From assembly GCA_018402255.1 (NCBI GenBank), contig JAGYIS010000005.1:186001-250000 (forward strand): a DNA stretch of 64,000 nucleotides, in the 5' to 3' direction. How positions within the stretch are numbered: position 1 is the first letter of the stretch; the number at the start of each line of letters is the position of its first letter. This DNA is from Marinobacter sp. (lineage in GTDB: Bacteria; Pseudomonadota; Gammaproteobacteria; Pseudomonadales; Oleiphilaceae). The position numbers were made by a program, and so were the translations under genes. Below are positions 50,133-59,195 of the stretch, in pieces. The notes below the pieces were generated by a model that worked only from the letters and a program-made list of their open reading frames with translations, did not search any database and had not been told where the DNA came from.

Positions 50133-50360
50133 TCAACGGGTGCGCAGGCAGTCTAATAACAGGTCTTTGACAGCCTGTAGCGTTGCTTCATCGTTGCAGG
50201 AGAAAGCTTCTATGTGAAGTTGCTTGCTTGTGATCAGCCGAGCCAGACAATCGAAATCGATGCTTATGCACACGCGATCCGAGGGTTTCCAGCCCCGCCA
50301 GGGTATGTGCTCCGTTTGACTGTTCTGAGAGGCGCCCGGGTAATTAAAGGCCATTCCCAT
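50133..50360 (-). CDS. Small hypothetical protein under Fur-box control (second gene)
   Basis: A 75-residue protein from ATG 50360, which has a very good AGGAGG ribosome-binding site; a longer frame upstream overlaps the preceding gene. It is mostly polar, with a central segment VCISIDFDCLARLIT. Family not recognised. It follows the 156-residue unknown gene by 14 bases, so the two should be one transcript. Confidence 0.6.
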   Translation of the reverse strand: MGMAFNYPGASQNSQTEHIPWRGWKPSDRVCISIDFDCLARLITSKQLHIEAFSCNDEATLQAVKDLLLDCLRTR

Positions 50361-50374
50361 AACTCCTCCTGAGT

Positions 50375-50845
50375 TTAGTGAGAGACCATTGTTGAGTACT
50401 GTGGTCGAGGCGCCAGCGGCGTTGTCGGCCAATTCAGGTATTCCGCGAAAAAACCCGATTGTCGGGACGTGTCCAACAGCACCTCAATACATTGATCTGT
50501 ACTGCATCCGCCGCTCGGGCTTGTATAGCGAGGGGCTACAGACTGCAGGCTTTCCAGGGCACTGAACAACACATAGTCGGCCGCCGTATAATCGCCACGA
50601 TCCCGCAAGGCACGGCAGACCAGAATGGCGGATAGCGTTAACTCCACATGCATGCAATCCGGGTGCTCGGCTCTGGCCAGGCAGGCCAGGTCAAAGGCGC
50701 TGCCAGTGGCGACAAGCATTTTTTCCGTCTGTTCGGTTTCGCTGAAGGTAAAGGCGTATTCCATCCAGAACATCCACAGATCGTTCTGCTCATTGAGGGA
50801 AAGGTTGGCAAACATTCGGCGGTGGCGTGGGCAGAGAAATTTCAT
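50375..50845 (-). CDS. Hypothetical protein downstream of a Fur box (first gene)
   Basis: A 156-residue soluble protein from ATG 50845 (MKFLCPRHRRMFANLSLNEQ), with a GAGGACGCC-type ribosome-binding region upstream. It contains Cys5, Cys and His residues that could bind metal (CPRH near the start) but no known motif; helices dominate, and a TPR-like character is possible. A strong Fur box lies 24 bases upstream, so iron-limited expression is inferred. Function unknown. Confidence 0.7.
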   Translation of the reverse strand: MKFLCPRHRRMFANLSLNEQNDLWMFWMEYAFTFSETEQTEKMLVATGSAFDLACLARAEHPDCMHVELTLSAILVCRALRDRGDYTAADYVLFSALESLQSVAPRYTSPSGGCSTDQCIEVLLDTSRQSGFFAEYLNWPTTPLAPRPQYSTMVSH

Positions 50846-50868
50846 GGCGTCCTCCTTGTCTTGATGCA

Positions 50869-50887
50869 AATGATAATAGTTATCATT
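50869..50887. promoter_or_regulatory. Fur box between an unknown gene pair and the FAN1 gene
   Basis: AATGATAATAGTTATCATT contains TGATAAT-A-GTTATCA, one mismatch from the 7-1-7 Fur consensus, and is nearly a perfect palindrome. It lies between the divergent starts at 50845 and 50926. Confidence 0.82.
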
Positions 50888-50925
50888 AAGGAGTTTGGCA
50901 AGGCAGTGATGATTAATTTTTGTGC

Positions 50926-52665
50926 ATGGATTACAGTTCCAGCCCTATGAGCACCGAATCCACCAGCCAACGCCCTCAAGTAGCGAACCTTGAAGACCCC
51001 CTGTATTACCTGAGCAATATGGATACGGTGGTGTCCTGGGTGGCCGCTCATCACGCCGATTTGTTGACGGAGCAGGAACAACATCGTCTGGCAGCGTTTG
51101 CCGATCTGGATATAGGTCCCCGGGCGCTGCTTACCCGCATGGTGATGCGCACCGGCGAGCTGTTCCGGGCCGACAAGCTGAGCTACCCCGAATTGCCGGT
51201 GCCGGAAGCCGAAGCGCTCCAAGTATTGGTCACAGAAGGCTGGTTGGATAACGAGCCGGCCTTGAGCCTGGATGACCTGTTCCGGTTGTTTACCCTGGCG
51301 GACCTGAAACCCGTGTTCGGCCCCTGGTTGCAGCAACAGGGTCATCCGAAAACCCTGGGTAAAGCCCGGATGCGTGAGATTCTGGCGCAATCTTCCTGTG
51401 AGCCAAGGCCATTGCACAACTGGCTTGCCGAAGCGGAGACAGACTTAGCCCCGCGCGTTGTGCAGTTGCAGGACATGGCCCTGTTTGACCGCATCCGCCT
51501 GATGTTCTTCGGCAATCTGCGCCAGAGCTGGACCGATTTTGTACTGGTCGAACTGGGCGTGCAGCAATTTGAGCCAGTGCCGTTCACTCCGCAATCCCGG
51601 GCTTTCCACCAGCGGGCGGATGTGGATTGCTACCTGCAAATGCATCAGTGCCGCCAACGACTCGATGCCGGTGAAGTGGCGGCCGAAGTCTGGGCGGATG
51701 TACCTCCCCCTGTGGATAACCCCTGGCTCGCCAGCCGTCGGGACCGCCTGTTGCTGGAATTGGGTCGACAGGCCGAGCGCCAGGGTGATCAGCCGCTGGC
51801 GCTGCAGGTCTGGGCGGCCAGCCACCACCGGGAAGCGCGGCTCAAGCAACTGCGATTACTGGAACGGATGAAGCGCTTTGACGATGCCTGGGCCATCGCC
51901 TGCGAGTGGCAAACCGGTGAGCTGAGCGATGCCGAAGCCCAGGGTCTGGGCCGACTACTGAAACGGTTGGCGGCCAAGGTGGGCGAACCCAGGCCCACTG
52001 AAACGCCGATACCGGCGATCCGGGAGTTTGCGGTCACTTTGCCCAAACCGGAGACGGGCAGTGTTGAGTGGGCGGCGTTGCAGCATCTCGGTACCGAGGA
52101 TGCGCCGGTATTTTATGTGGAAAATACTCTGATCAACGCCCTGTTCGGCCTGCTGTGCTGGCCGGTGATTTTCAAAGCCATCCCCGGAGCCTTTTTTCAC
52201 CCTTTCCACATCGGCCCCGCAGATTTGATGCGGGAGGATTTTGTCGCCCGGCGCCAGCAAGATCTTGATCGCTGCTTCGAGTTGCTTGAGAGCGGCGACT
52301 ACCGGCGGTGCATTCTCGATACCTATCGGGAAAAACAAGGCATCGCCAATCCGTTCGTGGTCTGGCCGGTGTTGTCTGAAGAACTTCTGGAACTTGCCAT
52401 GGACTGCCTTCCGGCCTCGCATCTGGCGGCCCTGTTTAACCGATTAGTGAATAATCTGAAGGAGCACCGCAGCGGCTTTCCGGATCTCATCCGCTTTCTT
52501 CCTGCTGCTGACGATCCCGGACAGCGCTACGAGATGATCGAAATCAAAGGCCCCGGCGACCGCCTGCAGGATCATCAGCGCCGCTGGCTGCATTTCTTTG
52601 CCCGGGAAGGCCTGCCTGCGAGCGTGTGTTATGTGCGCTGGCAAGACGGTGATGAGACGGCATGA
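50926..52665 (+). CDS. FAN1-type VRR-NUC nuclease
   Basis: A 579-residue protein with the helical, SAP-like and TPR-like regions of bacterial FAN1 homologues and a C-terminal VRR-NUC domain of the PD-(D/E)XK fold: GFPDLIRF then YEMIEIKGPGDRLQDHQRRW, whose Asp, Glu and Lys are the metal-binding set. FAN1 is a structure-specific 5' flap and exonuclease that processes interstrand crosslinks in humans and Pseudomonas. ATG 50926 and ATG 50947 are both possible starts; neither has a good ribosome-binding site. The helicase gene follows at once. Confidence 0.88.
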   Translation: MDYSSSPMSTESTSQRPQVANLEDPLYYLSNMDTVVSWVAAHHADLLTEQEQHRLAAFADLDIGPRALLTRMVMRTGELFRADKLSYPELPVPEAEALQVLVTEGWLDNEPALSLDDLFRLFTLADLKPVFGPWLQQQGHPKTLGKARMREILAQSSCEPRPLHNWLAEAETDLAPRVVQLQDMALFDRIRLMFFGNLRQSWTDFVLVELGVQQFEPVPFTPQSRAFHQRADVDCYLQMHQCRQRLDAGEVAAEVWADVPPPVDNPWLASRRDRLLLELGRQAERQGDQPLALQVWAASHHREARLKQLRLLERMKRFDDAWAIACEWQTGELSDAEAQGLGRLLKRLAAKVGEPRPTETPIPAIREFAVTLPKPETGSVEWAALQHLGTEDAPVFYVENTLINALFGLLCWPVIFKAIPGAFFHPFHIGPADLMREDFVARRQQDLDRCFELLESGDYRRCILDTYREKQGIANPFVVWPVLSEELLELAMDCLPASHLAALFNRLVNNLKEHRSGFPDLIRFLPAADDPGQRYEMIEIKGPGDRLQDHQRRWLHFFAREGLPASVCYVRWQDGDETA

Positions 52666-52675
52666 GGGCGGCCCC

Positions 52676-54946
52676 GTGAAAGTCGCCGTTCGCACTCTGT
52701 GCGAATTCGCCGCCCGCCGCGGCGATCTGGACTTCCGTTACACCCCGGCGCCCAGCAGCGACGAGGGCATCGCCGGCCATCAGGCCCTGCAGGCTCGTCG
52801 GGGTTACGGCTACCAAAGTGAATACGCTCTGAGTGGACATTGCCAGGGACTGGCGCTGTCGGGCCGGGCGGATGGCTACAACCCGCATAAGGGCCGGCTG
52901 GAGGAAATCAAAACCCATCGGGGCGATCTGTCTCGTATCCGGCCCCATCAGCGCGCACTGCATCGGGCGCAACTCCGGGCCTACGGCGCCTTGTTGTGCC
53001 GGCAGGAAAACCGCAAAACCATCGAACTGGCCCTGACCTATTACGACACCGGCAACGACAAGGAAACCCCGGTACTGGAAACCGCTAATGCCGAGCAATT
53101 GTGGCAGGAGCTGGAGGCCCTGTGTGGCCTCTACAAAGTCTGGGCCGAACAGGAACAACATCACCGGGAACAGCGGGATGCTCTGCTGGGTAACCTGCGT
53201 TTTCCGTTCCCGGACTTTCGCCCCCAGCAGCGGCGACTGGCGGAAACCGTCTACAAGAACTCCGTTAAAGGCGGCACCTTGCTGCTCGAGGCCCCTACGG
53301 GTCTGGGTAAAACCCTGGGCACCCTGTTCCCGGCCCTGATGGCATTGGCGGCCGCAAAGCAGGACCGGCTGTTCTACCTCACCTGCCGAAACACCGCCCG
53401 ACAACTGGCGCTGGAGGCTGTGGATAAATTGCGTTCGGCGCAGGATGAGCTCCAGCCCTGGCCTCTGCGCACCCTGGAACTGGTCTCTAAAGACGACGCC
53501 TGCGAACACCCGGACAAAGCCTGCCATGGCGACTCCTGCCCGCTCGCCAAAGGCTTCTTTGATCGCCTGCCCGATGCCAGGGCGGAAGCGGCCCAGACCC
53601 AAGGCAGCCTGAACCAGGAAGCCCTGGCAAAGATTGCCGCAGGTCATGACCTTTGCCCCTACTTTCTCGCCCAGGAAATGGCCCGCTGGAGTGACCTGGT
53701 GGTGGGCGACGTCAACCGCCTGTTTGATCAGTCCGCGTTGCTCCATGGCCTGATCCGTCAGAATAACTGGCAAGCCAGCGTGCTGGTGGATGAAGCCCAC
53801 AACCTGGTGGACCGGGCCCGAGGCATGTATTCCGTGCGGCTGGATCAGCAGCGCCTGCTGGCAACCAGGAAAACCGCCCCCAAGCCTGTGAAAGCCGCGC
53901 TCGACCGCACGGCCCGGGCCTGGCAAAGCCTGATTCGAGATCACGGCGAACGGGACCAACCGGTGTTTCTGGAGGCCCTGCCCACCCAACTGCCCGGCGC
54001 CCTGCAAGGCATGGTATCTACCCTCACCGATTACCTGGCCGATAATCCGCCCGACCTGGCATTGCAGGAGCTGATGTTTGAAAGCGTTGCCTTTTTGAAG
54101 CTGGCGGACAGCTTTGGCGATCACTCCCTGTGCGAGTTTCAGCGCGTTGGCCGGGGCCGCGCCAGCCTGACCCTTCAGAACCTGATCCCGGCGGATTTCC
54201 TGAAAGATCGCTTTGCTGCTGCCCAGTCGGTCTTGCTGTTTTCCGCCACCCTCAGTCCTGGCCTCTATTCCCGGGATTTGCTCGGCCTGCCGGAAGATAC
54301 CCGCTTTACCTCCCTGCCCAGTCCGTTCAGTGCCGATCAGTTGCAGGTGCAATTCACCCCCGGCATCAGCACTCGCCAGGCGCACCGGGAAAGCTCCTTA
54401 AAACCGATTGCCGATCTGATTGCCCAGCAATACCGGGAAAGGCCGGGTCATTATCTGGCGTTTTTCAGCAGCTTCAAATACGCCAGGGAGGTCAGTGATG
54501 CCCTGGCCCGACAGGCCCCGGACATTCCCCAACGCTCCCAGCAGCCGGGCATGAGCCCAGAGCAGCGGCGGGAATTTCTGGCGGGCTTTCAGAAACCCGA
54601 GGGTTGCGTGGCATTTGCGGTTTTGGGTGGCGTGTTCAGCGAGGGTATCGACCTGCCCGGTGATCAACTGATCGGTGCGTTTGTGGCCACCCTCGGCCTG
54701 CCACCGTTCGATCCCTGGCACGAAATACTGAAGTCCCGCCTGCAGCAGCGTTTTGGCGAAGGCTACAACTACACCTACCTGATTCCCGGCCTGCAGAAAG
54801 TGGCTCAGGCCGCTGGGCGGGTGATCCGAACCCCGGATGACCGGGGCGTGATCTGGCTGATCGACGACCGCTTTATACAGCCGTCGGTCAACCGGTTGTT
54901 ACCGGGCTGGTGGTTTTCTGGCGCCCCGGTGCGGGAGGCCAGATAA
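52676..54946 (+). CDS. XPD/DinG-like iron-sulfur helicase with N-terminal PD-(D/E)XK nuclease-like domain
   Basis: A 756-residue protein. Residues ~40-110 carry a PD-(D/E)XK pattern (LSGRADGYNPHKGRLEEIKTH, then HQRALHRAQLRAYG). Then follows an SF2 helicase with Walker A APTGLGKT (about residues 205-212), four Cys for an Fe-S cluster (CEHPDKACHGDSCP and later DLCPYF), DEAH in VLVDEAHNLVDRARG, and the C-terminal half with GVFSEGIDLPGDQLIG and QAAGRVIRTPDDRG. GTG 52676 with a GAGGG before it is chosen; ATG 52652 within the FAN1 end is possible. Gene order with FAN1 suggests joint DNA repair. Confidence 0.88.
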   Translation: MKVAVRTLCEFAARRGDLDFRYTPAPSSDEGIAGHQALQARRGYGYQSEYALSGHCQGLALSGRADGYNPHKGRLEEIKTHRGDLSRIRPHQRALHRAQLRAYGALLCRQENRKTIELALTYYDTGNDKETPVLETANAEQLWQELEALCGLYKVWAEQEQHHREQRDALLGNLRFPFPDFRPQQRRLAETVYKNSVKGGTLLLEAPTGLGKTLGTLFPALMALAAAKQDRLFYLTCRNTARQLALEAVDKLRSAQDELQPWPLRTLELVSKDDACEHPDKACHGDSCPLAKGFFDRLPDARAEAAQTQGSLNQEALAKIAAGHDLCPYFLAQEMARWSDLVVGDVNRLFDQSALLHGLIRQNNWQASVLVDEAHNLVDRARGMYSVRLDQQRLLATRKTAPKPVKAALDRTARAWQSLIRDHGERDQPVFLEALPTQLPGALQGMVSTLTDYLADNPPDLALQELMFESVAFLKLADSFGDHSLCEFQRVGRGRASLTLQNLIPADFLKDRFAAAQSVLLFSATLSPGLYSRDLLGLPEDTRFTSLPSPFSADQLQVQFTPGISTRQAHRESSLKPIADLIAQQYRERPGHYLAFFSSFKYAREVSDALARQAPDIPQRSQQPGMSPEQRREFLAGFQKPEGCVAFAVLGGVFSEGIDLPGDQLIGAFVATLGLPPFDPWHEILKSRLQQRFGEGYNYTYLIPGLQKVAQAAGRVIRTPDDRGVIWLIDDRFIQPSVNRLLPGWWFSGAPVREAR

Positions 54947-54947
54947 A

Positions 54948-56855
54948 TCAGTTGCTATCACCTTCCCAGCGAGCAATTTTTTCACGGTCTGCATCGGGGG
55001 TGACCATCTCAGACTCAAGTACTGGCTGTTGGGGAGCCACCATGCCCTGTGCGGTCAGATCACCTGTCCGGCGGGCTTCTTGTTCCTGACGGATGTAATC
55101 GAGCCGTTGCTCCCGGTCGACTCGTTTTTCGTTCTGAATCTCATCGTTCCGATGGCGGAACTGATCCTCCAGATCGCCCATGACACTGTTCATGAACCCG
55201 TCGCAGGGGTTCATGGATAACACGTAGCGAGGCTGCTCCAGATTATACTGGCCAGACACTGCGAAGGTTGAGCTCACGGTGTCGGCGGCCAAAGCAAAAT
55301 ACGTTGCGTCGAATGTAAAAACATCCTGCTCGCTGGAAGCGCTGTGGCGGTCTGCCCCGCGAAAATGAGTGGCCCGCATAACGGTGCCCTCGCAATGAAA
55401 ATCAAAAATCCTGGAGCGGAAGAAAATCTCGGCCCAGAACATGTGACAGATTCTGTCCAGCGTGCGGCCAAAGCCCATCAGCAAAAGACCCGCAAGCAAA
55501 GTGGCTGCGGTCGCACCAACAGGCACCAACAGCTGACTGACCACGGTTTCAATATCCGCACTCTGGCTGACCAGTTGATGCCATGTATCCACATGGGGCA
55601 ACACGCTTTGAACTCCCAGCCAGAACAATACCGCACCCAGTAACATAAAGACCTGGGCCAATACGGTTCCGCCGATCCGTGAGTAGCGCATAACAGCGGA
55701 TTCAGGAATATCCTCGACCACTGGCTGAATTTCAGTAATCAAGTCGCCGTTAAATTGCTCGTTATCCCGGTTAGCCTGGCCGGTGTCGTTTTCATCCAGA
55801 TACATGCGATTCGGAAGTTCCTGCTCCCGCTTTCCCATCAGGACCAGATCTCTCAGCGTGGTGAAGATTTGCCTTGGGTGCAGGTCGTAGCGCCAGCTAC
55901 TGTTTTTCTCCGAGCTACTGGTTTTGATCTCAACCATCCGAATACGTGCGCGAATCATCAACACGGCAATGGCCGCAAGAACAGCGGCACAAACCAGCGT
56001 CAGCGTGAGCAATGTTCCGGTGTAAAAGACCGGCTCGAGCAGGGGCAACAATTCAACAAATTCGGCGCGGCTTCCAGGGCGCAGTTCCGTCCAGAGCGCA
56101 ATCCAGCCCTGGGCAACCAATACCGGAACAACGATTGCGCCGATAACCACCAGGGCAAGCCCGCCACTGGAGTAGGTGTGCAGTTTGGTCATGTTTTGGC
56201 GAGTGAGTGGATTGCCCAGCTTCACCCAAATCAAGCCGAGATAGACCAGCAATACGACCTGAAAGACCAACGACACCACAACGCTGCCCGCTTCTCCGCC
56301 GGCAGTGCCGGAGAACACCATCACCACCACCAGGGAGGCGATCAGGAATGCGCATAAAGCGATAAGGCTCCGCGTGATCTTCATCACCAGCGTTTTGGCA
56401 ATGTTCCGGATGGGCCAGGGCGTGACGATCAGCCCAGGAAATACCGAATGCACGGCGCGGGCAAACCACCCCTGGGGTTCAGTGAAGGTAGGGTTACTTT
56501 TGCTCATCAGCATGTTGTGTATGCTGCGTGCGGTGTAGAGCGTTGGTTCTTTCTCCTGAACCGCCTCTCGGGCGACGTTGCCGGTCAGCGAGGCGGGGGC
56601 GGCCCGGCCCACGAAAAAGCGCATAACCTGAAAAAGTCCGATGCCCAGAGCTTTGAAACCACCGATCACAAATAGACCACCGATTACCAGATTCACCCAG
56701 GCCTGGGTTTTATCTGTGGAGAGCAGTGGCTGGATCTGCAACAGGAGATAAACGCCGATCGCCGCCAGCACAAGACCTCGAACAGACCGGACAAGCCCTT
56801 CAAACCGGAACGGGTTCCGGATGTTGAGTTTCTGGGTACCGTATTCAAACGCCAT
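54948..56855 (-). CDS. Large unknown multi-span membrane protein
   Basis: A 635-residue protein with about nine or ten predicted membrane helices in three groups: two near the N-terminus (VLAAIGVYLLLQI, LVIGGLFVIGGFKALGIGL), four to five in the middle (LIALCAFLIASLVVVMVFS, VVVSLVFQVVLLVYLGLIW, LALVVIGAIVVPVLVA, LLTLTLVCAAVLAAIAVLM) and two near residue 400-460 (LAQVFMLLGAVLFWLGV, LLVPVGATAATLLAGLLLM). A charged C-terminal tail of ~100 residues follows. No known domain is recognised. It is convergent with the helicase gene, one base apart between stops. Confidence 0.7.
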   Translation of the reverse strand: MAFEYGTQKLNIRNPFRFEGLVRSVRGLVLAAIGVYLLLQIQPLLSTDKTQAWVNLVIGGLFVIGGFKALGIGLFQVMRFFVGRAAPASLTGNVAREAVQEKEPTLYTARSIHNMLMSKSNPTFTEPQGWFARAVHSVFPGLIVTPWPIRNIAKTLVMKITRSLIALCAFLIASLVVVMVFSGTAGGEAGSVVVSLVFQVVLLVYLGLIWVKLGNPLTRQNMTKLHTYSSGGLALVVIGAIVVPVLVAQGWIALWTELRPGSRAEFVELLPLLEPVFYTGTLLTLTLVCAAVLAAIAVLMIRARIRMVEIKTSSSEKNSSWRYDLHPRQIFTTLRDLVLMGKREQELPNRMYLDENDTGQANRDNEQFNGDLITEIQPVVEDIPESAVMRYSRIGGTVLAQVFMLLGAVLFWLGVQSVLPHVDTWHQLVSQSADIETVVSQLLVPVGATAATLLAGLLLMGFGRTLDRICHMFWAEIFFRSRIFDFHCEGTVMRATHFRGADRHSASSEQDVFTFDATYFALAADTVSSTFAVSGQYNLEQPRYVLSMNPCDGFMNSVMGDLEDQFRHRNDEIQNEKRVDREQRLDYIRQEQEARRTGDLTAQGMVAPQQPVLESEMVTPDADREKIARWEGDSN

Positions 56856-57140
56856 TCGTTAGTTCCTTAACGTGGTTCCTGGGTATTTGCCGGCAAGTCT
56901 ATCGCAAACCTGGCTTGGCGAAGTTGTTTTGAGAGTTCGTTTTACATTCTTTTGCTATGCAGAATTCAACAACTGGAGGTTCTGTTCAGGTCGGTTCGGA
57001 ATACCCTTTGCCACGGCCAGCGTCATATTGTCGCAGATGGCGTCAGTTGTGGCATGTCGCTATAGATCTATTTGTTTGCTTGCTTACAATCCACGCTCTC
57101 CTTCGACCATTCCGAATTTTTTCAAGGACAATCCCCGCAA

Positions 57141-57533
57141 ATGACTCCCACGGATCTTGTATTTCAGAGCTATGGCCGCTGCTGCCGGAAAGATGAATTC
57201 TTCGTCGATTTCTATGACTTCTTCATGGCCAGTTCCGAGGCCATCCGCAACCGGTTTGTCGATACCGATATGCCTGCCCAGCGACACTTGCTGCGCAATG
57301 GCGTTATGCAGATCATTCTGGTGGCTCGAGGTATGTCAGACCGTAAACTTCGGGATCTTGGCCACAGTCACAATCGCAGCAACTACAACATCCAGCCGGA
57401 ATGGTATGGCCTGTGGGAAGAGTCTCTGTTAAAAACTGTGCAGGTACACGATCCTGAATACACACCGGAGTTGCGTGCAGCCTGGCGGGAAGTGCTAAAA
57501 CCGGGGATTGATCTGATTCGTGGCGCTTACTGA
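57141..57533 (+). CDS. Globin
   Basis: A 130-residue single-domain globin. The helical pattern is FVDFYDFFMASSEAIRNRF (A-B-C region), RHLLRNGVMQIILVARG (E region) and LRDLGHSHNRSNYNIQPEWY (F region), where His77 is the likely proximal haem ligand and His75 an alternative. ATG 57141 is preferred; a longer frame upstream has no globin character. Possible roles are oxygen or NO sensing or scavenging. It ends at a bidirectional terminator. Confidence 0.82.
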   Translation: MTPTDLVFQSYGRCCRKDEFFVDFYDFFMASSEAIRNRFVDTDMPAQRHLLRNGVMQIILVARGMSDRKLRDLGHSHNRSNYNIQPEWYGLWEESLLKTVQVHDPEYTPELRAAWREVLKPGIDLIRGAY

Positions 57534-57571
57534 CCAGGAGCGAAGCGCGACACTGAGCATCGACTCAAACA

Positions 57572-57596
57572 AAAAGGCCCCAAGACGGGGCCTTTT
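57572..57596. terminator. Bidirectional terminator between globin and glyoxalase-fold genes
   Basis: AAAAGGCCCC, five-base loop, GGGGCCTTTT: a 10-base stem flanked by A and T tracts between two convergent genes. Confidence 0.9.
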
Positions 57597-57602
57597 GCGT
57601 CA

Positions 57603-57974
57603 TCAGCCGAACTGGAAAAACGCCAGTTTGTTGCCGTCCGGATCGCGCACGTAAGCGCCGTAGAACATGTCCGGAATACGCTGGCCTGGTTCACCGTCGC
57701 AGGTAGCGCCCAGCTCGATCGCCTTGTGATAGAACTTGTCGACCGCCTCTTTTGAGCCCGGCTGAAGGGCCAACATGTTGCCGTTGCCCGGGTGGTTCGG
57801 CTCACCATTGAACGGTGTGCAGACCGCCAGCATGGGTGAGCCCATGTCTTTGCCGATAAACGCAATGCGCTCCATGTCCAGCAATACCTTGCCACCCAAC
57901 TCGCCCAGCAAGTCGCTGTAAAACTGCTTGGCCTTGTTCATGTCGCTGACGCCAAGGGTTACGTATCCGATCAT
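57603..57974 (-). CDS. VOC/glyoxalase-bleomycin resistance family protein
   Basis: A 123-residue protein with the vicinal-oxygen-chelate fold: GYVTLGVSDMNKAKQFYSDLLGELG at the start and the end DPDGNKLAFFQFG. It is one domain, so it would dimerise. The residues of classic glyoxalase I metal sites are not all clear, so the substrate is unknown. Single gene. Confidence 0.85.
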   Translation of the reverse strand: MIGYVTLGVSDMNKAKQFYSDLLGELGGKVLLDMERIAFIGKDMGSPMLAVCTPFNGEPNHPGNGNMLALQPGSKEAVDKFYHKAIELGATCDGEPGQRIPDMFYGAYVRDPDGNKLAFFQFG

Positions 57975-58109
57975 AGCGGTTCTCCGTTGTGGATTGAGGT
58001 TCAGTATACGAAGGCTTCTGCCGTTCAGAGCAAAAGCCTTGGTAGCGGTGTTTTGTTCGCCGGTTTGCTATGGTTTCTGCTGCATCTACCCATTTCAGGA
58101 ACACGCCCT

Positions 58110-58622
58110 ATGAAGCTCTCGGCATTGCTGACCACATTACTCCTGTTATTGGCCGGTTGCACCGGCCTGCCCAACAACATTGAGCCGGTTACCGGTTTCG
58201 ACCAGGACCGCTACCTGGGCACCTGGTACGAAATCGCACGGCTGGACCATTCCTTTGAGCGGGGCCTGAGCCAGGTGAGTGCCGAATACACCCTGAACGA
58301 AGACGGTAGCATCAAAGTCATCAACCGTGGTTACAACGAAGAAGACGGCGAGTGGAACGAAGCCGAAGGCCGGGCGGTGTTTGTGGGTGACAGCGATGTG
58401 GGCCACTTGAAGGTCTCTTTCTTCGGGCCGTTCTATGCCTCCTATGTGGTGTTTGGGCTGGATGACGATTACACCACCGCCTACATCACCGGCTACAACC
58501 GGGATTACCTGTGGCTGATGTCGCGCACGCCGGAGGTGAGTGATGAGGTGCTGGCGGCGTTCAGGAAACGGGCTGAGGCGCAGGGGTTTGAGCTTGGGGA
58601 GTTGATCGTGGTGGAGCAGTAA
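58110..58622 (+). CDS. blc: Outer-membrane lipoprotein, lipocalin family (Blc-like)
   Basis: From ATG 58110, 170 residues. Signal peptide with lipobox LAGC, then the lipocalin signature YLGTWYEIARLDHSFERG and the strands through TAYITGYNRDYLWLMSRTP. Blc binds lysophospholipids and fatty acids and helps membrane repair. The frame is open upstream but the signal peptide fixes the start. Confidence 0.9.
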   Translation: MKLSALLTTLLLLLAGCTGLPNNIEPVTGFDQDRYLGTWYEIARLDHSFERGLSQVSAEYTLNEDGSIKVINRGYNEEDGEWNEAEGRAVFVGDSDVGHLKVSFFGPFYASYVVFGLDDDYTTAYITGYNRDYLWLMSRTPEVSDEVLAAFRKRAEAQGFELGELIVVEQ

Positions 58623-58700
58623 CGCAGGGCGAAATTTTGATGCCGCTCACAGCGTCAGGTTTTGCAGTTGCTTTGGACCGACCGCCAACTGTATATTCCG

Positions 58701-58720
58701 CCGGCACTTTGGAGTGCCGG
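58701..58720. repeat. Short hairpin between the lipocalin and DUF2628 genes
   Basis: CCGGCACT, four-base loop, AGTGCCGG. No T-run follows on the plus strand, so it is a weak terminator at best. Confidence 0.4.
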
Positions 58721-58777
58721 ACCGAGGTTGGTTGATGCCCGGTCATGAAACATGGAAGACATTAAAAGGATAAGGAC

Positions 58778-59155
58778 ATGAAGCAGTACAAAATCTTCAC
58801 GCACCCGTCAGGCCAACAAGAAGCGGTAAAACAGGGCTGGTCCTGGCCGGGATTCTGTTTTGGCGGGTTCTGGGCGCTGGTCAAGAAAATGTGGGGCCTG
58901 GCCGCGCTGATTCTGATTGGCGGCTTTAGCATTGGTTTCCTTATGGGCGTCATCATGCCCCTGGAAACTGCCAACCTGGTTACCAACATTATTGCCTTGG
59001 GTATTGCCATCGCCATTGGCATGAATGGCAATCAGCTCCGCGAGCAGAACCTCCTTTCTCGGGGCTACCAGGTAAGTGGCGAGCTTGTTGATGCCAAGAA
59101 TCCCGACGGCGCTGTCGCTCGATTCCTGGAAAACGAAACTTCAGTAGCTGCTTAA
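58778..59155 (+). CDS. DUF2628 family membrane protein
   Basis: A 125-residue protein starting MKQYKIFTHPSGQQEAVKQG after an AAGGA ribosome-binding site. It has the DUF2628 motif WSWPGFCFGGFWAL, two to three membrane helices and a polar C-terminus. Function unknown; such proteins often occur with zinc-ribbon domains. Confidence 0.82.
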   Translation: MKQYKIFTHPSGQQEAVKQGWSWPGFCFGGFWALVKKMWGLAALILIGGFSIGFLMGVIMPLETANLVTNIIALGIAIAIGMNGNQLREQNLLSRGYQVSGELVDAKNPDGAVARFLENETSVAA

Positions 59156-59195
59156 GGGCACCAGCGGTCCGGAAATTCTAAGTGGACAGTATCTG

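Noticed and set aside
52544..54385. Long minus-strand open frame opposite the FAN1 end and helicase gene (613 codons)
   Set aside because: Mirror frame caused by high GC content; rich in Gly and Gln without fold character.
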